Source: Sphingobacteriaceae bacterium (GTDB lineage: Bacteria > Bacteroidota > Bacteroidia > B-17B0 > Aurantibacillaceae). Taken from it: a DNA stretch of 64,000 nt. Positions 45,933-55,563 of this stretch are shown here, in pieces. Below the pieces are notes generated by a model. That model worked only from the letters and a program-made list of their open reading frames with translations, did no database searches and was not told the origin of the DNA. Every line of letters starts with the position of its first letter. The stretch's first letter is position 1. Both the position numbers and the translations under genes were made by a program. The stretch covers positions 3,472,001 through 3,536,000 of the forward strand of contig NVQB01000001.1 of NCBI GenBank assembly GCA_002319075.1, written 5' to 3'.

Positions 45933-46802
45933 GTGGAACTCGAAGAAAAAGCAATAAAAACAACTTACCTGAGTATCTTCGGTAACCTGGGATTGGCTAT
46001 TATTAAAGGTATTACGGGGTACTTCGGAAATTCTTATGCGATGATAGCCGACGCCATTGAATCGGTTTCTGATATTTTTTCTTCACTGCTGGTTTTATTT
46101 GGATTAAAATACGCAAGCAGGCCGGCAGATAAAAATCATCCTTACGGGCATGGAAGAGCAGAACCTTTGGTTACTTTTTTGGTTGTAGGTTTTTTAGTGG
46201 CCTCAGCAGTTATCATTGCCTGGCAAAGTGTTGAAAACATTCAAACCCCACACGATCTGCCCCGACCTTTTACATTAATTGTTTTAGGAGTTATTATCGG
46301 CATTAAAGAAACATTTTACCGTATTGTAAAGCGCAGGGGCGAACAAACGCATAGTTCGGCTATTAAAGCCGACGCCTGGCACCACCGCAGTGACGCTATT
46401 ACTTCTCTTGCAGCTTTTATAGGAATTTCTATTGCGCTCATTTTAGGAAAAGGATACGAATCGGCCGATGATTGGGCCGCACTTTTTGCTTCCGGAATTA
46501 TTTTATATAACAGTTACCTGATTTTCCGACCGGCCCTGGGTGAGATCATGGATGAACAACTTAACGACGATCTTATTATCCGTATCCGGAATCTCTCAAT
46601 ACAAGTAGCAGGGGTAATCGATACAGAAAAATGCCTGGCGCGTAAAACAGGGATGAAATACCATGTAGACTTACACATTATTGTCGATGCCGGAATTACA
46701 GTGCGCGAGGGTCATGTAATTGCACATAATTTAAAAGATTATCTTCAACAAGAAATTATCCAGTTGGCCGACGTACTTATTCACGTTGAGCCCAATGATT
46801 AG
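45933..46802 (+). CDS. Cation diffusion facilitator (CDF) family transporter
   Basis: A 289-residue divalent-metal/proton antiporter of the inner membrane, exporting Zn, Fe, Mn or similar. GTG start at 45933. Signatures: GNSYAMIADAIESVSDIFSS with metal-site Asp in transmembrane helix 2, HPYGHGRAEPL, KADAWHHRSDAITSLAAFIG with the paired D in helix 5, and a C-terminal cytoplasmic domain with KYHVDLHIIVD. Metal specificity cannot be set from sequence. Divergent from the Crp/Fnr gene. Confidence 0.93.
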   Translation: MELEEKAIKTTYLSIFGNLGLAIIKGITGYFGNSYAMIADAIESVSDIFSSLLVLFGLKYASRPADKNHPYGHGRAEPLVTFLVVGFLVASAVIIAWQSVENIQTPHDLPRPFTLIVLGVIIGIKETFYRIVKRRGEQTHSSAIKADAWHHRSDAITSLAAFIGISIALILGKGYESADDWAALFASGIILYNSYLIFRPALGEIMDEQLNDDLIIRIRNLSIQVAGVIDTEKCLARKTGMKYHVDLHIIVDAGITVREGHVIAHNLKDYLQQEIIQLADVLIHVEPND

Positions 46803-46816
46803 CTTCCCTGCTAAGC

Positions 46817-46866
46817 GCACTGGCCTTAACATCCACACACTGTTAATCCTGCTCAAAGTGACAGTC
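46817..46866. repeat. Decayed copy of the 59-bp repeat
   Basis: ACTGGCCTTAACATCCACAC, then ACTGTTAATCCTGCTCAAAG and TGACAGTCGG follow the 59-bp unit of the 22.6-kb array, but the central hairpin and the inverted-repeat ends are damaged. Confidence 0.75.
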
Positions 46867-47320
46867 GGCTTATAAAATCACACTTTACTCGGCAACCAAG
46901 CACAGGCACTGAGCTTTCATAGCTGTATTGCGTCATTTCGGGCATAATTCTAAAATGCAGAAAGCGCGAAAAAATTTCCGCGCCTTCCTCTTTTTTTTGG
47001 GTAAAAAATCTTCAGTCTACTTAATAACTAATAACTAATAATAATGATGATACAAAGTAAAGGTATTTCACTAAACTATTTTTCGCTAATTGGTAGTTGG
47101 TGCTTTTAAATTGATAAAAAGCAGTTTTTAGTTTGTGGAGTGTTTTTATGAAACTATAAAATGCCGGATCCCCCGATTTTAAAGACGTTTAGAGATAATT
47201 TTTTTAGAAGTTTTATTAAAATGCATACCCCTTAAAGGGGATGATTTTGATTTTTAAAACAGAATAGTTGAATGAGATGATAGTGATTAGTGCAGATTAA
47301 TTTTTGGCCTCCTGTGAGAT

Positions 47321-47350
47321 AAAAAAAAAAGCGCGAAATCTCTCCCGCGC
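47321..47350 (-). terminator. Terminator downstream of tsaB (minus strand)
   Basis: Read on the minus strand, GCGCG and CGCGC (47331-47335 with 47346-47350) form a stem followed by ten T residues. It lies about 200 bp after the tsaB stop, so it may end tsaB or a separate small transcript. Confidence 0.7.
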
Positions 47351-47547
47351 AGTTTTCTTCCTTATTTGGGTTTTGCTCGTCTTTTTGGGTAAAAAATCTA
47401 CAAAACAATGTCGTTAGTTATACAACTGTGTTACAAAGAAACGACTATACGGCGAGGTATTTTGCTCTACTTTGCGGATGGCACGATCTGCTTTGTGAAA
47501 AGCGGGTTTAAACTTGTGGAAGGTTTGGGGGTTTCGCTCTGCGAATG

Positions 47548-48234
47548 TTAAATCTTGTCTTTTTTCTTCAAAATCATAAAGTCCTTTAGGTAAAAGGGCT
47601 CAAAGTAGGCAAGGTTTTCAAAGGTTTTTGCCTGAAATTTGTTAAATGTGAGTTTTACCATGTTTTTTGCGGAAGGGTAAATGTTTTCGATAAATGCCGC
47701 ATTTGACCTGGTTTCTAAAAGACTTTTACATTTCGGCATGCCATCACCTAAATAATAGATCTTAGAATAGGCATTGAATTTTGTGCTGCTGTTTTCGTCA
47801 ACAATAAGGGCTTCAACGGCACTTTGAGAATTCAGCTTCCAGTCGTAAACCGCTGTGTAAATCTCCATCCTTCGTGCATCAATCATCGGGCAATAAAAGG
47901 CTTCTTCTTGTACCTGCTCAAAGGCAGCGAATGCCATAAGTTGCAAGGTGTCGATGCTGATAAGCGGAATGTTCAGGGCATAGGCGAGTCCCTTAGCGGT
48001 ACTAACTCCAATGCGCAAACCGGTATACGAGCCCGGACCTTTGCTCACCGCAATGGCTGACAGATCCTTTGCTTTGATGCCACTTTCTTTTAAGCCTTGT
48101 TCTATAAAAAGATGCAGATTTTCGGCATGTGTAAAACCTTCGTTTAACTCACGTGAAAAAATAAGCTCGCCGTTGTTCGAGATAGACACGGAGCAAACAG
48201 TAGTAGCTGTTTCAATATTTAAAAGGTAGATCAA
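47548..48234 (-). CDS. tsaB: tRNA t6A37 synthesis protein TsaB
   Basis: TsaB is the actin-fold scaffold partner of TsaD in the threonylcarbamoyl-adenosine (t6A) modification of ANN-decoding tRNAs. YLLNIETATTVCSVSIS, FTHAENLHLFIEQ and the signature AVSKGPGSYTGLRIGVSTAKGLA (in parts) are all present. Length 228 is typical. The gene lies 19 bp downstream of the HlyD adaptor on the same strand, which is probably cotranscription without functional link. Confidence 0.96.
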   Translation of the reverse strand: MIYLLNIETATTVCSVSISNNGELIFSRELNEGFTHAENLHLFIEQGLKESGIKAKDLSAIAVSKGPGSYTGLRIGVSTAKGLAYALNIPLISIDTLQLMAFAAFEQVQEEAFYCPMIDARRMEIYTAVYDWKLNSQSAVEALIVDENSSTKFNAYSKIYYLGDGMPKCKSLLETRSNAAFIENIYPSAKNMVKLTFNKFQAKTFENLAYFEPFYLKDFMILKKKDKI

Positions 48235-48253
48235 GAAAACAAAATTACGATTC

Positions 48254-49603
48254 TTACTTCGTATCTGCTTTATACAAGTCTTCTTTTTTAACCACTTTTA
48301 CTTTGCTCTTGTCTTTTAAAGTTTTAGAAACGGCGCTGTATGGACCACAAACAATTACATCCCCTTTTTTTATACCTGAACTAATTTCAATATAATCGTT
48401 ATCCTGGATACCTGTTTTAACTTCTACCTGCTTGATGGTTTCTTTTTCGAGAATAAAAACATATTCTTTTATTTTCTCTTCTGATTTCTTTAGCTCTTTA
48501 TCTTCATTCTCATTTGTTACCGTAATCTGCCTGTCATCCTCATCAGGTTTTTTTGTATCTACTGAGTCTTTATTCCTGGTAGTTACTGCCTGAATTGGAA
48601 TGGTGATCACTTTAGATACGCGCCTCGTTTGAATATCAACACTGGCACTCATTCCCGGACGAAAAGGAATAAGGTTTTTATCATTCACTAAATACCCATA
48701 CGATTCTCTCAGCATACGGATTTTAACCACGAAATTGGTTACCTGGTCCACCGATATACCCGTAGCATTCGAAGAGTTTGCAATCTCTGTGACTATGCCT
48801 TTGAATTTTTTATCCATGTAAGCATCCACTTCAATAATGGCCGTATCGTTTTTGTGCACTTTAATAATATCATTCTCATTCACTTCTACACTTACTTCCA
48901 TTTCGTTGAGGTTGGCCAGACGCATAATTTCTGTTCCGGTCATACCGCTAACTCCCACCACACGTTCTCCTTTTTCCACACTTAGTTTAGAAACAGTAGC
49001 ATCTACAGGCGAATAAATATAGGTTTTCTCCAAATTGGTATTGGCCTCCTTTAAAGAAGCTTCACTGCTTTGAATATTAAATTGCCCGGCGTTTACATTG
49101 GCTTCCAAAGATGCAACGTTTGCTTTGGCGCCTTCGAACTGAGCTTTTAAAGCATCAAACTCTTGTTGTGAAATAACGTTTTGTTCAAGTAATTTTTTAT
49201 TGCGGTTATAAGTAGCTTCGCTGTTGGCCAGGCTAGCTTTGGCTTGTACCAACTGCGCTTTTGCACTTTGTAAATTTGCTTTGGTTGTATTTACAGAAGC
49301 ATTCACGCGATCGAACGCGCTCACGTATAAATCGGGACGGATGCGGCAAAGTAAAGCTCCTTTTTTAACCTGATCGCCTTCTTTTACCATCATCTCCGTA
49401 ATTTCACCACTCACATCACTACTGATCTTTAATTCCGTTTCCGGTTGAATTTTTCCGGTAGCAGACACCACTTCTACAATACTACGAACGGCCGCATCTT
49501 CGGTATAAACTTCTGCAGGTTTATTGCCCTTCGCTACTTTAACAAGCACGATCGAAGCAATCGCAACAACTCCTATGATAATAATCCAATAAATTCTCTT
49601 CAT
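48254..49603 (-). CDS. HlyD/MacA-like periplasmic adaptor subunit
   Basis: A 449-residue membrane-fusion (adaptor) protein of an efflux pump. N-terminal membrane anchor (YWIIIIGVVAIASIVLVKVA), split lipoyl domain (ISSDVSGEITEMMVKEGDQVKKGALLC and TYIYSPVDATVSKLSVEKGERV, in parts), a long coiled-coil hairpin (about 85-195, with repeated QSAKAQLVQAK-type heptads), a beta-barrel domain and a C-terminal membrane-proximal domain. A Lys/Glu-rich insert (about 350-380) is unusual. No ABC or RND pump or TolC gene is adjacent, so it is orphan. Confidence 0.92.
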   Translation of the reverse strand: MKRIYWIIIIGVVAIASIVLVKVAKGNKPAEVYTEDAAVRSIVEVVSATGKIQPETELKISSDVSGEITEMMVKEGDQVKKGALLCRIRPDLYVSAFDRVNASVNTTKANLQSAKAQLVQAKASLANSEATYNRNKKLLEQNVISQQEFDALKAQFEGAKANVASLEANVNAGQFNIQSSEASLKEANTNLEKTYIYSPVDATVSKLSVEKGERVVGVSGMTGTEIMRLANLNEMEVSVEVNENDIIKVHKNDTAIIEVDAYMDKKFKGIVTEIANSSNATGISVDQVTNFVVKIRMLRESYGYLVNDKNLIPFRPGMSASVDIQTRRVSKVITIPIQAVTTRNKDSVDTKKPDEDDRQITVTNENEDKELKKSEEKIKEYVFILEKETIKQVEVKTGIQDNDYIEISSGIKKGDVIVCGPYSAVSKTLKDKSKVKVVKKEDLYKADTK

Positions 49604-49808
49604 AATTCCATGTATTTTACTCTAAAAATTTCGCATTTTGCTACTTCCGGCGGTTTCTTCCTGTGACAACAATCCGTGAAATTTGCGTCATCTGCTGCAA
49701 AGTTGCTTCGATTTTTCTCCAAATTTAACTATTAATAAAAGTAATTGATTAAAACCATGCGTAATTTTAGGGGCTTAGAACAGGATTATTACCATTTATA
49801 AAAATTAC

Positions 49809-51854
49809 ATGTCGTCCAGCCAAAATAAAACGCCTAACAGCCTTATTCACGAAACGAGTCCCTATTTGTTGCAACATGCTTACAATCCTGTAAACTGGTT
49901 GCCTTTTACAGATGAGGCTTTTGAAAAAGCTAAAAAAGAAAATAAACCTGTATTGGTTAGCATAGGCTACAGCGCCTGCCACTGGTGTCACGTTATGGAA
50001 CACGAGAGTTTTGAAGATGCGGAGGTGGCTGAGTTAATGAATAAACATTTTGTTAATATTAAAGTAGACCGCGAAGAACGCAGTGATGTGGATATGCTCT
50101 ACATGCAGGCGGTGCAACTGATGACGGGGCAGGGTGGCTGGCCGTTAAATTGTTTTGTACTTCCCGACGGACGCCCCTTTTACGGGGGAACGTATTTTAA
50201 TAAAAACCAATGGCTGAATATTTTAAGAAACCTGGCGGATATTCATTCCAGCGATCCGAAAAAAGTACAGGAGTATGCAACGGAACTTACTAACGGTATT
50301 CGTCAGTCAGAACTTTTAACGACGACTAACAAAAAGAAGGAAGTTTTTACCAAAGAAATCCTTAAAGAAAGTGTGGCAAAGTGGAAAGAGCGGATGGATA
50401 ATGAAGAAGGCGGGCCTAACCGCGCTCCGAAATTTCCTTTGCCTTCAAACTATCTGTTTTTGCTGAGGTATGCGATTCTCGAAAAAGATAAAGCTCTACA
50501 GGAACATGTGGAACTGACTTTGCGTAAAATGGCTTTCGGTGGAATTTATGACCAGTTACACGGAGGGTTTTCGCGATATAGCACCGATATGCTCTGGAAA
50601 GTACCGCACTTTGAAAAAATGCTATACGATAATTCGCAGCTTGCGTCTTTGTACTGCGAAGCTTATACACATACTAAAAACGACTTATATAAAGAGACCG
50701 CTATCGGGACACTTGAATTTGTAGAGAAGGAATGGTTGACAGAAGAAGGTGCTTTTTATTCGGCTTACGATGCCGACAGCGACGGGGAAGAAGGGAAATA
50801 TTACGTCTGGAATGAATTGGATCTGAAAGATCTGCTTGGTGAAAATTATCCGCTCTTCTCAAATTATTTTGAGATCAACGACAAAGGCTATTGGGAACAT
50901 GGAAATTATATTCTTATGCGTTCTGAAAACCTGGCGCAGATTCTGGTGAAATTTAATCTGACGAAAGAACAAGTCGTCGAAAAAATAAATGCCTGCAAAG
51001 AAATTTTAAAACAGGAGGCTAAGTCACGCATTAAACCCGGACTCGACGACAAATCCATTACATCGTGGAATGCTATGATGTGCACGGCTTTTGCGAAAGC
51101 TTATCTTGCTTTTGGGAATAAAAAATACAAGGAGATTGCGCTGCATTCGCTGAATTTTATTTTGAAAACGCTTTCCAAACCAGATGGAACGTTATTTAGA
51201 ACCTATAAAAAGGGTACTGCGAAGATTGACGGATTTTTGGAAGATTACGCCTTTACCATTGAAGCCTTGATTCATTGTTATTTAATTAGCCAGGACGAAA
51301 GTTATTTGCAGAAAGCGAAAACCATGACGGAATTAACTCTGAAACATTTTAAAAATCCTGACAGCGACCTGTTATTTTATACAGATAATTCTTCCAGCGA
51401 TTTGATAACCAAAACAACGGAAACCAGCGACAATGTGATTCCAGCTTCTAATTCACAAATGGCTTTAAATCTGTTCCAGTTAGGAACCTATTTTAATGGC
51501 AACGATCCTATCACTATCGGTTGGGTAGAACGTTCTGAAGCCATGCTTTCTAATTTCGCAGATGAAATAAAGAAATATGGTGCTGGATACAGCCATTGGG
51601 GAAATCTCGCTTTACATTTAACATATCCCTTTAAGGAAGTTGCAATTGTTGGTAACAATGTTGATGAAAAGTTGCAGGAGCTATACAAACAAGGCATTAC
51701 AAATGCGATTTTCGCTGTACATGCTGATGCATCTGAGCTGCCCTTGATAAAGGACAGGTTTGTAAGTGGTAAGACTTTATTTTATGTCTGCGAAAACAAA
51801 ACCTGCCAATTGCCGGTTAGCTCGGTGGAAGAAACAGTAAAACTACTTGGGTAA
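49809..51854 (+). CDS. DUF255/YyaL-type thioredoxin-domain protein
   Basis: A 681-residue protein of the YyaL/SSP411 family. The N-terminal thioredoxin-like domain (to about 165) has [14 protein letters not shown] and [17 protein letters not shown] with a CxxC-type pair; residues about 190-650 form an (alpha/alpha)6 barrel like cellobiose epimerases, with [17 protein letters not shown]. The enzymatic function of the family is not settled. No signal peptide, so cytoplasmic. The stop overlaps the next start by 8 bp. Confidence 0.92.
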   Translation: MSSSQNKTPNSLIHETSPYLLQHAYNPVNWLPFTDEAFEKAKKENKPVLVSIGYSACHWCHVMEHESFEDAEVAELMNKHFVNIKVDREERSDVDMLYMQAVQLMTGQGGWPLNCFVLPDGRPFYGGTYFNKNQWLNILRNLADIHSSDPKKVQEYATELTNGIRQSELLTTTNKKKEVFTKEILKESVAKWKERMDNEEGGPNRAPKFPLPSNYLFLLRYAILEKDKALQEHVELTLRKMAFGGIYDQLHGGFSRYSTDMLWKVPHFEKMLYDNSQLASLYCEAYTHTKNDLYKETAIGTLEFVEKEWLTEEGAFYSAYDADSDGEEGKYYVWNELDLKDLLGENYPLFSNYFEINDKGYWEHGNYILMRSENLAQILVKFNLTKEQVVEKINACKEILKQEAKSRIKPGLDDKSITSWNAMMCTAFAKAYLAFGNKKYKEIALHSLNFILKTLSKPDGTLFRTYKKGTAKIDGFLEDYAFTIEALIHCYLISQDESYLQKAKTMTELTLKHFKNPDSDLLFYTDNSSSDLITKTTETSDNVIPASNSQMALNLFQLGTYFNGNDPITIGWVERSEAMLSNFADEIKKYGAGYSHWGNLALHLTYPFKEVAIVGNNVDEKLQELYKQGITNAIFAVHADASELPLIKDRFVSGKTLFYVCENKTCQLPVSSVEETVKLLG

Positions 51855-52827
51855 ACATTTTTTCATAGTCCTTTTTATCTCTGCGCTGTCCTCTGTTGCG
51901 CAAGTCCTGATTCCTACGCCAGAAACGGCTTTTGAACTCCAGCATAATTTTAATCCTGAAGTGATAAAGCAGAAGGGTATAAAAAAAATTACGTTTGAGA
52001 TCATTGATAAAAAAGATTTTGAAGTGGCTGTAGATAAAAGCCTTATCGAAACTTATGAATTTAATGCCGAGGGACGTCTTTCTCGTTTTTACTTTACCAT
52101 CATCGTTAAAACAAACGAAAAACAGATCACGCGGGTTAACCGTAAGGGACAATCGGTTTCTCACAGCATAAACGATTACCTCTACGACACCGTTAGCACT
52201 ACCTATTTTTATTCGGGAAATAACCTGATTCTGAAACGTTACCACGATGGTATAAATTATTACGAAGGCCGCTATTACCGCTATGACAGTCTTGGTAACC
52301 TCACCAAAGAGTCACGTTTTAAAGAAACAAATAATAGTACCGACCGTTCTCTTTTTATTTTAGGGAACCAAGTGTTATTAAGCGAAGATAGTTTTCAGTA
52401 TAAAAAATTCAGCTCGGGACAATTAAAATGTACTTTTTTAAACAATGAGAACCGTCCCTACAAAGAACGCATTACCAACTTTGATAGTCTGGGCAGGAAA
52501 AAAACGGAGAACGAAAATTATACTGCAGCTTCCTGGATCATGCAGGAGAGCAAATATGAGTACAAAGGAAAACATTTAGTGTCAGCACAGTTTGAAGGCA
52601 ATGCGGGAAATAAAGTCCTGGTAAAAAACACTTACGAGTACGACGACATGGACGAACTTTATACTGAGAAACAATTTAAAAACGACGTTCTGCAAAAAGA
52701 AATAAGTTACGTCACCAACAAAGGTGATAGTCTTTTAAACTCCATTGTGATTCGCGATCCCAATAACAAGAGCATACGCATTGTACGCCTGAAATACGAT
52801 TTCGGGATGATAGGAAAGACCAAGTGA
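51847..52827 (+). CDS. Hypothetical secreted protein with YD-like repeats
   Basis: A 326-residue protein from a TTG start that overlaps the DUF255 gene by 8 bp. Signal peptide [18 protein letters not shown]. The mature part has repeated Tyr/Asp-rich strands ([44 protein letters not shown]), reminiscent of the YD/RHS-type beta repeat, but much shorter than RHS toxins and without a toxin end. The start codon is inferred from the signal peptide. Function unknown. Confidence 0.65.
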   Translation: MGKHFFIVLFISALSSVAQVLIPTPETAFELQHNFNPEVIKQKGIKKITFEIIDKKDFEVAVDKSLIETYEFNAEGRLSRFYFTIIVKTNEKQITRVNRKGQSVSHSINDYLYDTVSTTYFYSGNNLILKRYHDGINYYEGRYYRYDSLGNLTKESRFKETNNSTDRSLFILGNQVLLSEDSFQYKKFSSGQLKCTFLNNENRPYKERITNFDSLGRKKTENENYTAASWIMQESKYEYKGKHLVSAQFEGNAGNKVLVKNTYEYDDMDELYTEKQFKNDVLQKEISYVTNKGDSLLNSIVIRDPNNKSIRIVRLKYDFGMIGKTK

Positions 52828-53006
52828 TTTTTATACCCTGATTAAGGAGAGTGATTAACTGTGCGCCGGTTCTAAGAACCGGATAACAAAGCCCTTTAAT
52901 TTTACAGGCTTATTCATTAAAATTTTATTTTTAAAGACGGTAATGTCTGCAGGGTAGGCGTGTAGGTGACTAACATCATTTTATGCTTGTCTTAAAGTGC
53001 CGTGAT

Positions 53007-54125
53007 TTATTTTATAAGTTGTTTTCTTAACCATTTACCAAGTGGCTTCTCTATGTAGTTATAGATCCATAAAGAAAAACTTACAAATAAGATTATGATC
53101 ACCACAGGAAAGAGTGGGCTTAACGTTCCAAAGAAAGAACCGAATTTATGGATAAAAAGCACTCCGAGGTTTTCGTGAATGAGATAGAGGGAATAGGAGG
53201 CAACGCCAATGGAAGTAAGCACCTTAGATTTAAGAAATCTAAGTTTTTCGGGATAATAAATAAATGTAAGAAAGCTTGCCATCATAAGTACAATAAGCAT
53301 TTGCATCCTAAGAGAATACCAGGCATCTACAATTAGAAAACTCACTGTAAAGCAAAGTGCAAGCATGGTTAGCCAGGTGTGGGTTCTGGAAAAGATCTGG
53401 TAAAAAAGCACGCCCGCTAAAAACCATAATAAGGTTGTTGGGAAATAAAATAAGTGTGTAATCCAGTAATCATAACTTTTTTCAAGGTAGATGTTATGCG
53501 GAAGGTTAAAAAAATTCTGTCCTTTTACATCCAGCATCAACCTGTTAAGCAAATAAATGATAATACAAATCCAGGTAAACCTGTTAAAGAATTTAGTTTT
53601 GTTTGTAAAGTAAATGGCACTAGCGAGTACATAAAATTGAATCTCCGGCCACAACGACCAATAACTTCCGTTTACATAATTTCCTTCGATGTTTGCAAAT
53701 TTAAGGATGCGGTCGAGTACCAAGGGGTTAAGGAAAGTAAGACTGTAACCTACATTTTTAAGCTCATGACTGTTTGGTAAAATAGGTTCCGTGTCAAAGA
53801 TTAAAAAAAGAAAGTAGGTAACAAAAGAGCAAAATAACATCGCGGGAAAGAGCCGGATGAATCTTTTTTTCCAGAAGTCAAAAAAACTTGTTGTATTCTT
53901 GAGCGTATAGGCTATTACAAAGCCCGATATAATAAAGAAAAACTCTACGCCTAAATATCCATAAGAAAAAAAGTCTTCTGTTCCTTCGTAGGGATATAAA
54001 TTTCTTACATAATGATTTGTACCCCAACGTGTGTAATAGTGGTAAAGTACAACACTAAAAATGGCAATAAAACGGAAGCTGTCTAAAACGTCTATTCTAT
54101 TGCCATCTGGGGTTTTTTGTGTCAT
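53007..54125 (-). CDS. Acyltransferase family 3 membrane protein
   Basis: A 372-residue integral membrane O-acyltransferase with about ten transmembrane helices. N-terminal LDSFRFIAIFSVVLYHYYTRW carries the conserved H of the family (H in LYHYY), and GYLGVEFFFIISGFVIAY and RFIRLFPAMLFCSFVTY (with the Arg motif) follow. It acetylates or succinylates a surface polysaccharide or lipid; the acceptor is unknown. Last gene downstream of fkbp on this strand, 42 bp after it. Confidence 0.93.
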   Translation of the reverse strand: MTQKTPDGNRIDVLDSFRFIAIFSVVLYHYYTRWGTNHYVRNLYPYEGTEDFFSYGYLGVEFFFIISGFVIAYTLKNTTSFFDFWKKRFIRLFPAMLFCSFVTYFLFLIFDTEPILPNSHELKNVGYSLTFLNPLVLDRILKFANIEGNYVNGSYWSLWPEIQFYVLASAIYFTNKTKFFNRFTWICIIIYLLNRLMLDVKGQNFFNLPHNIYLEKSYDYWITHLFYFPTTLLWFLAGVLFYQIFSRTHTWLTMLALCFTVSFLIVDAWYSLRMQMLIVLMMASFLTFIYYPEKLRFLKSKVLTSIGVASYSLYLIHENLGVLFIHKFGSFFGTLSPLFPVVIIILFVSFSLWIYNYIEKPLGKWLRKQLIK

Positions 54126-54167
54126 ATAAATCTAACCTTGAAAATTAAGCTTCAAGGTAAAGGGGGT

Positions 54168-54683
54168 TTAGTGATGGTGATGCCCACCTGGTCCGTGTAC
54201 ATGACCGTGTTCTAATTCTTCAGATGTAGCTTCGCGCACATCCAGTACTTCACCGATAAAATGCAAATCGTGACCAGCCAGAGGATGATTAAAATCCATT
54301 TCTACATCTGTATCAGAAATTGTAAGCACGCGTCCCATTAAAGGATTTCCTTCTGCGTCGCTCATTTCCAGGTCTTGTCCAACTTTCACACGTACATCGT
54401 CAAATTTGCCATCCACGTCAAAAGCTGCTTTATCGATTTTTACAACGTAATCTTTTTCGTAGTTACCGTATCCGTTTTTTGCGCTGATCTTAAAGTCGAA
54501 TTTATCGCCTTTTTGTTTTCCGTTTAAGCTTGTTTCAAAGTCCGGAAGAACGCTGCCATAACCGAATAAAAACACAAACGGATGTTCAGTGCTAGTCTCT
54601 TCAATTAATTGTTCAGGCTCATTATTTTTACTTGCAGTTAAATAGTAGTTAACCGAAACTGCTTTGTCATCTGAAATCGTCAT
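54168..54683 (-). CDS. FKBP-type peptidyl-prolyl isomerase, SlyD-like
   Basis: A 171-residue prolyl isomerase/chaperone. FKBP strands (VSVNYYLTAS, FLFGYGSVLPDFETSLNG) flank an insert-in-flap chaperone domain at about 75-135 (GYGNYEKDY, FNHPLAGHDLHFIGEVLDV). The C-terminal tail is His-rich (HGHVHGPGGHHHH), a metal-binding feature as in SlyD. Same strand as cdaA, 58 bp downstream. Confidence 0.93.
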   Translation of the reverse strand: MTISDDKAVSVNYYLTASKNNEPEQLIEETSTEHPFVFLFGYGSVLPDFETSLNGKQKGDKFDFKISAKNGYGNYEKDYVVKIDKAAFDVDGKFDDVRVKVGQDLEMSDAEGNPLMGRVLTISDTDVEMDFNHPLAGHDLHFIGEVLDVREATSEELEHGHVHGPGGHHHH

Positions 54684-54741
54684 GTCTAAAGTTTTTTTAT
54701 TGGGATTGAATTTACGGAAATTATACCGATTCGGAATAAAA

Positions 54742-55548
54742 TTAAATAAGATGCTTGGTGTTTTTTTCCAACAGGTACAGGAGTTTTTCGCGGGAAAGAT
54801 CGGGTTTTATTTCCCCATGTAATGTTAAAGAAACAGCTCCGGTTTGCTCACTTACAGCTATAGCCATGGCATCTGTATTTTCGGTAACTCCTACGGCAGC
54901 GCGGTGGCGCATGCCGAAATGTGCTGGAAAATTTTCTTTCTCAGTTACGGGTAATACGCATCTTGCGGCAACAATGCGGTTATCCACAATAATTACAGCT
55001 CCGTCGTGAAGCGGCGAATTTTTAAAGAAAATGTTTTCAAGCATCCGGCTGCTCATTCCCGAATCAACAACTTCTCCTGTGGCTATAAAAAATTTGAGGT
55101 CCGATTTGCGGGCAATAATAATCAAAGCGCCCGTTTTGGTAAAGCTCATATTAAAACAGGCCTCAGCAAGAGCGTCCATGTCCAGGATAATATTTGTCTC
55201 GGTTACAGAAGAGCCGAATTTAAAAATCCCTCTCCAGTTTCTGTTACGTAAAAATTCGTTTGATCCTATGTAGAGAAGAAACTTGCGGATCTCCTGCTGG
55301 AATACGATCATGATGGCGATGACCCCTACGTTTACAAATTTTCCAAGAATGGATGAAAGTAATTGCAGGTCGAAAGCTTTAATGACGATGTACACAAAAT
55401 AAATCAGTGCAAGACCAACGAAAATATTTATGGCTGAAGTGCCCTTTACCAGGTTATAAGCCAGGTAAAGGATAACCGCTACCAGGAGTATATCAATGGC
55501 ATCGTTCAGTCCAAAAGTGATAAAGTTTATGATGGTTAATGAGGTCAA
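54742..55548 (-). CDS. cdaA: Diadenylate cyclase CdaA
   Basis: Makes cyclic di-AMP from two ATP at the inner membrane. The 268-residue length, three N-terminal transmembrane helices (about 18-85) and the DAC domain from about 105 fit CdaA. Catalytic motifs DGA (HDGAVIIVDN, D182-A184) and RHR (FGMRHRAAVG, 214-216) are intact. c-di-AMP controls potassium and osmotic balance in many bacteria. The gene follows ppx by 15 bp; the regulator CdaR is not adjacent. Confidence 0.96.
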   Translation of the reverse strand: MTSLTIINFITFGLNDAIDILLVAVILYLAYNLVKGTSAINIFVGLALIYFVYIVIKAFDLQLLSSILGKFVNVGVIAIMIVFQQEIRKFLLYIGSNEFLRNRNWRGIFKFGSSVTETNIILDMDALAEACFNMSFTKTGALIIIARKSDLKFFIATGEVVDSGMSSRMLENIFFKNSPLHDGAVIIVDNRIVAARCVLPVTEKENFPAHFGMRHRAAVGVTENTDAMAIAVSEQTGAVSLTLHGEIKPDLSREKLLYLLEKNTKHLI

Positions 55549-55563
55549 TGTCGGTTCTTAAAT

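Larger units (their letters stand above)
46803..47547. other. Long intergenic region with repeat remnants and two terminator-like modules
   Basis: 745 bp with no convincing gene. It contains a decayed copy of the 59-bp repeat (about 46817-46866), a first GCGCG hairpin (46964-46983) followed by an 18-mer (46994-47011), a CCCC/GGGG hairpin near 47227-47242, and a second GCGCG hairpin (47331-47350) followed by the same 18-mer (47382-47399). Confidence 0.6.
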
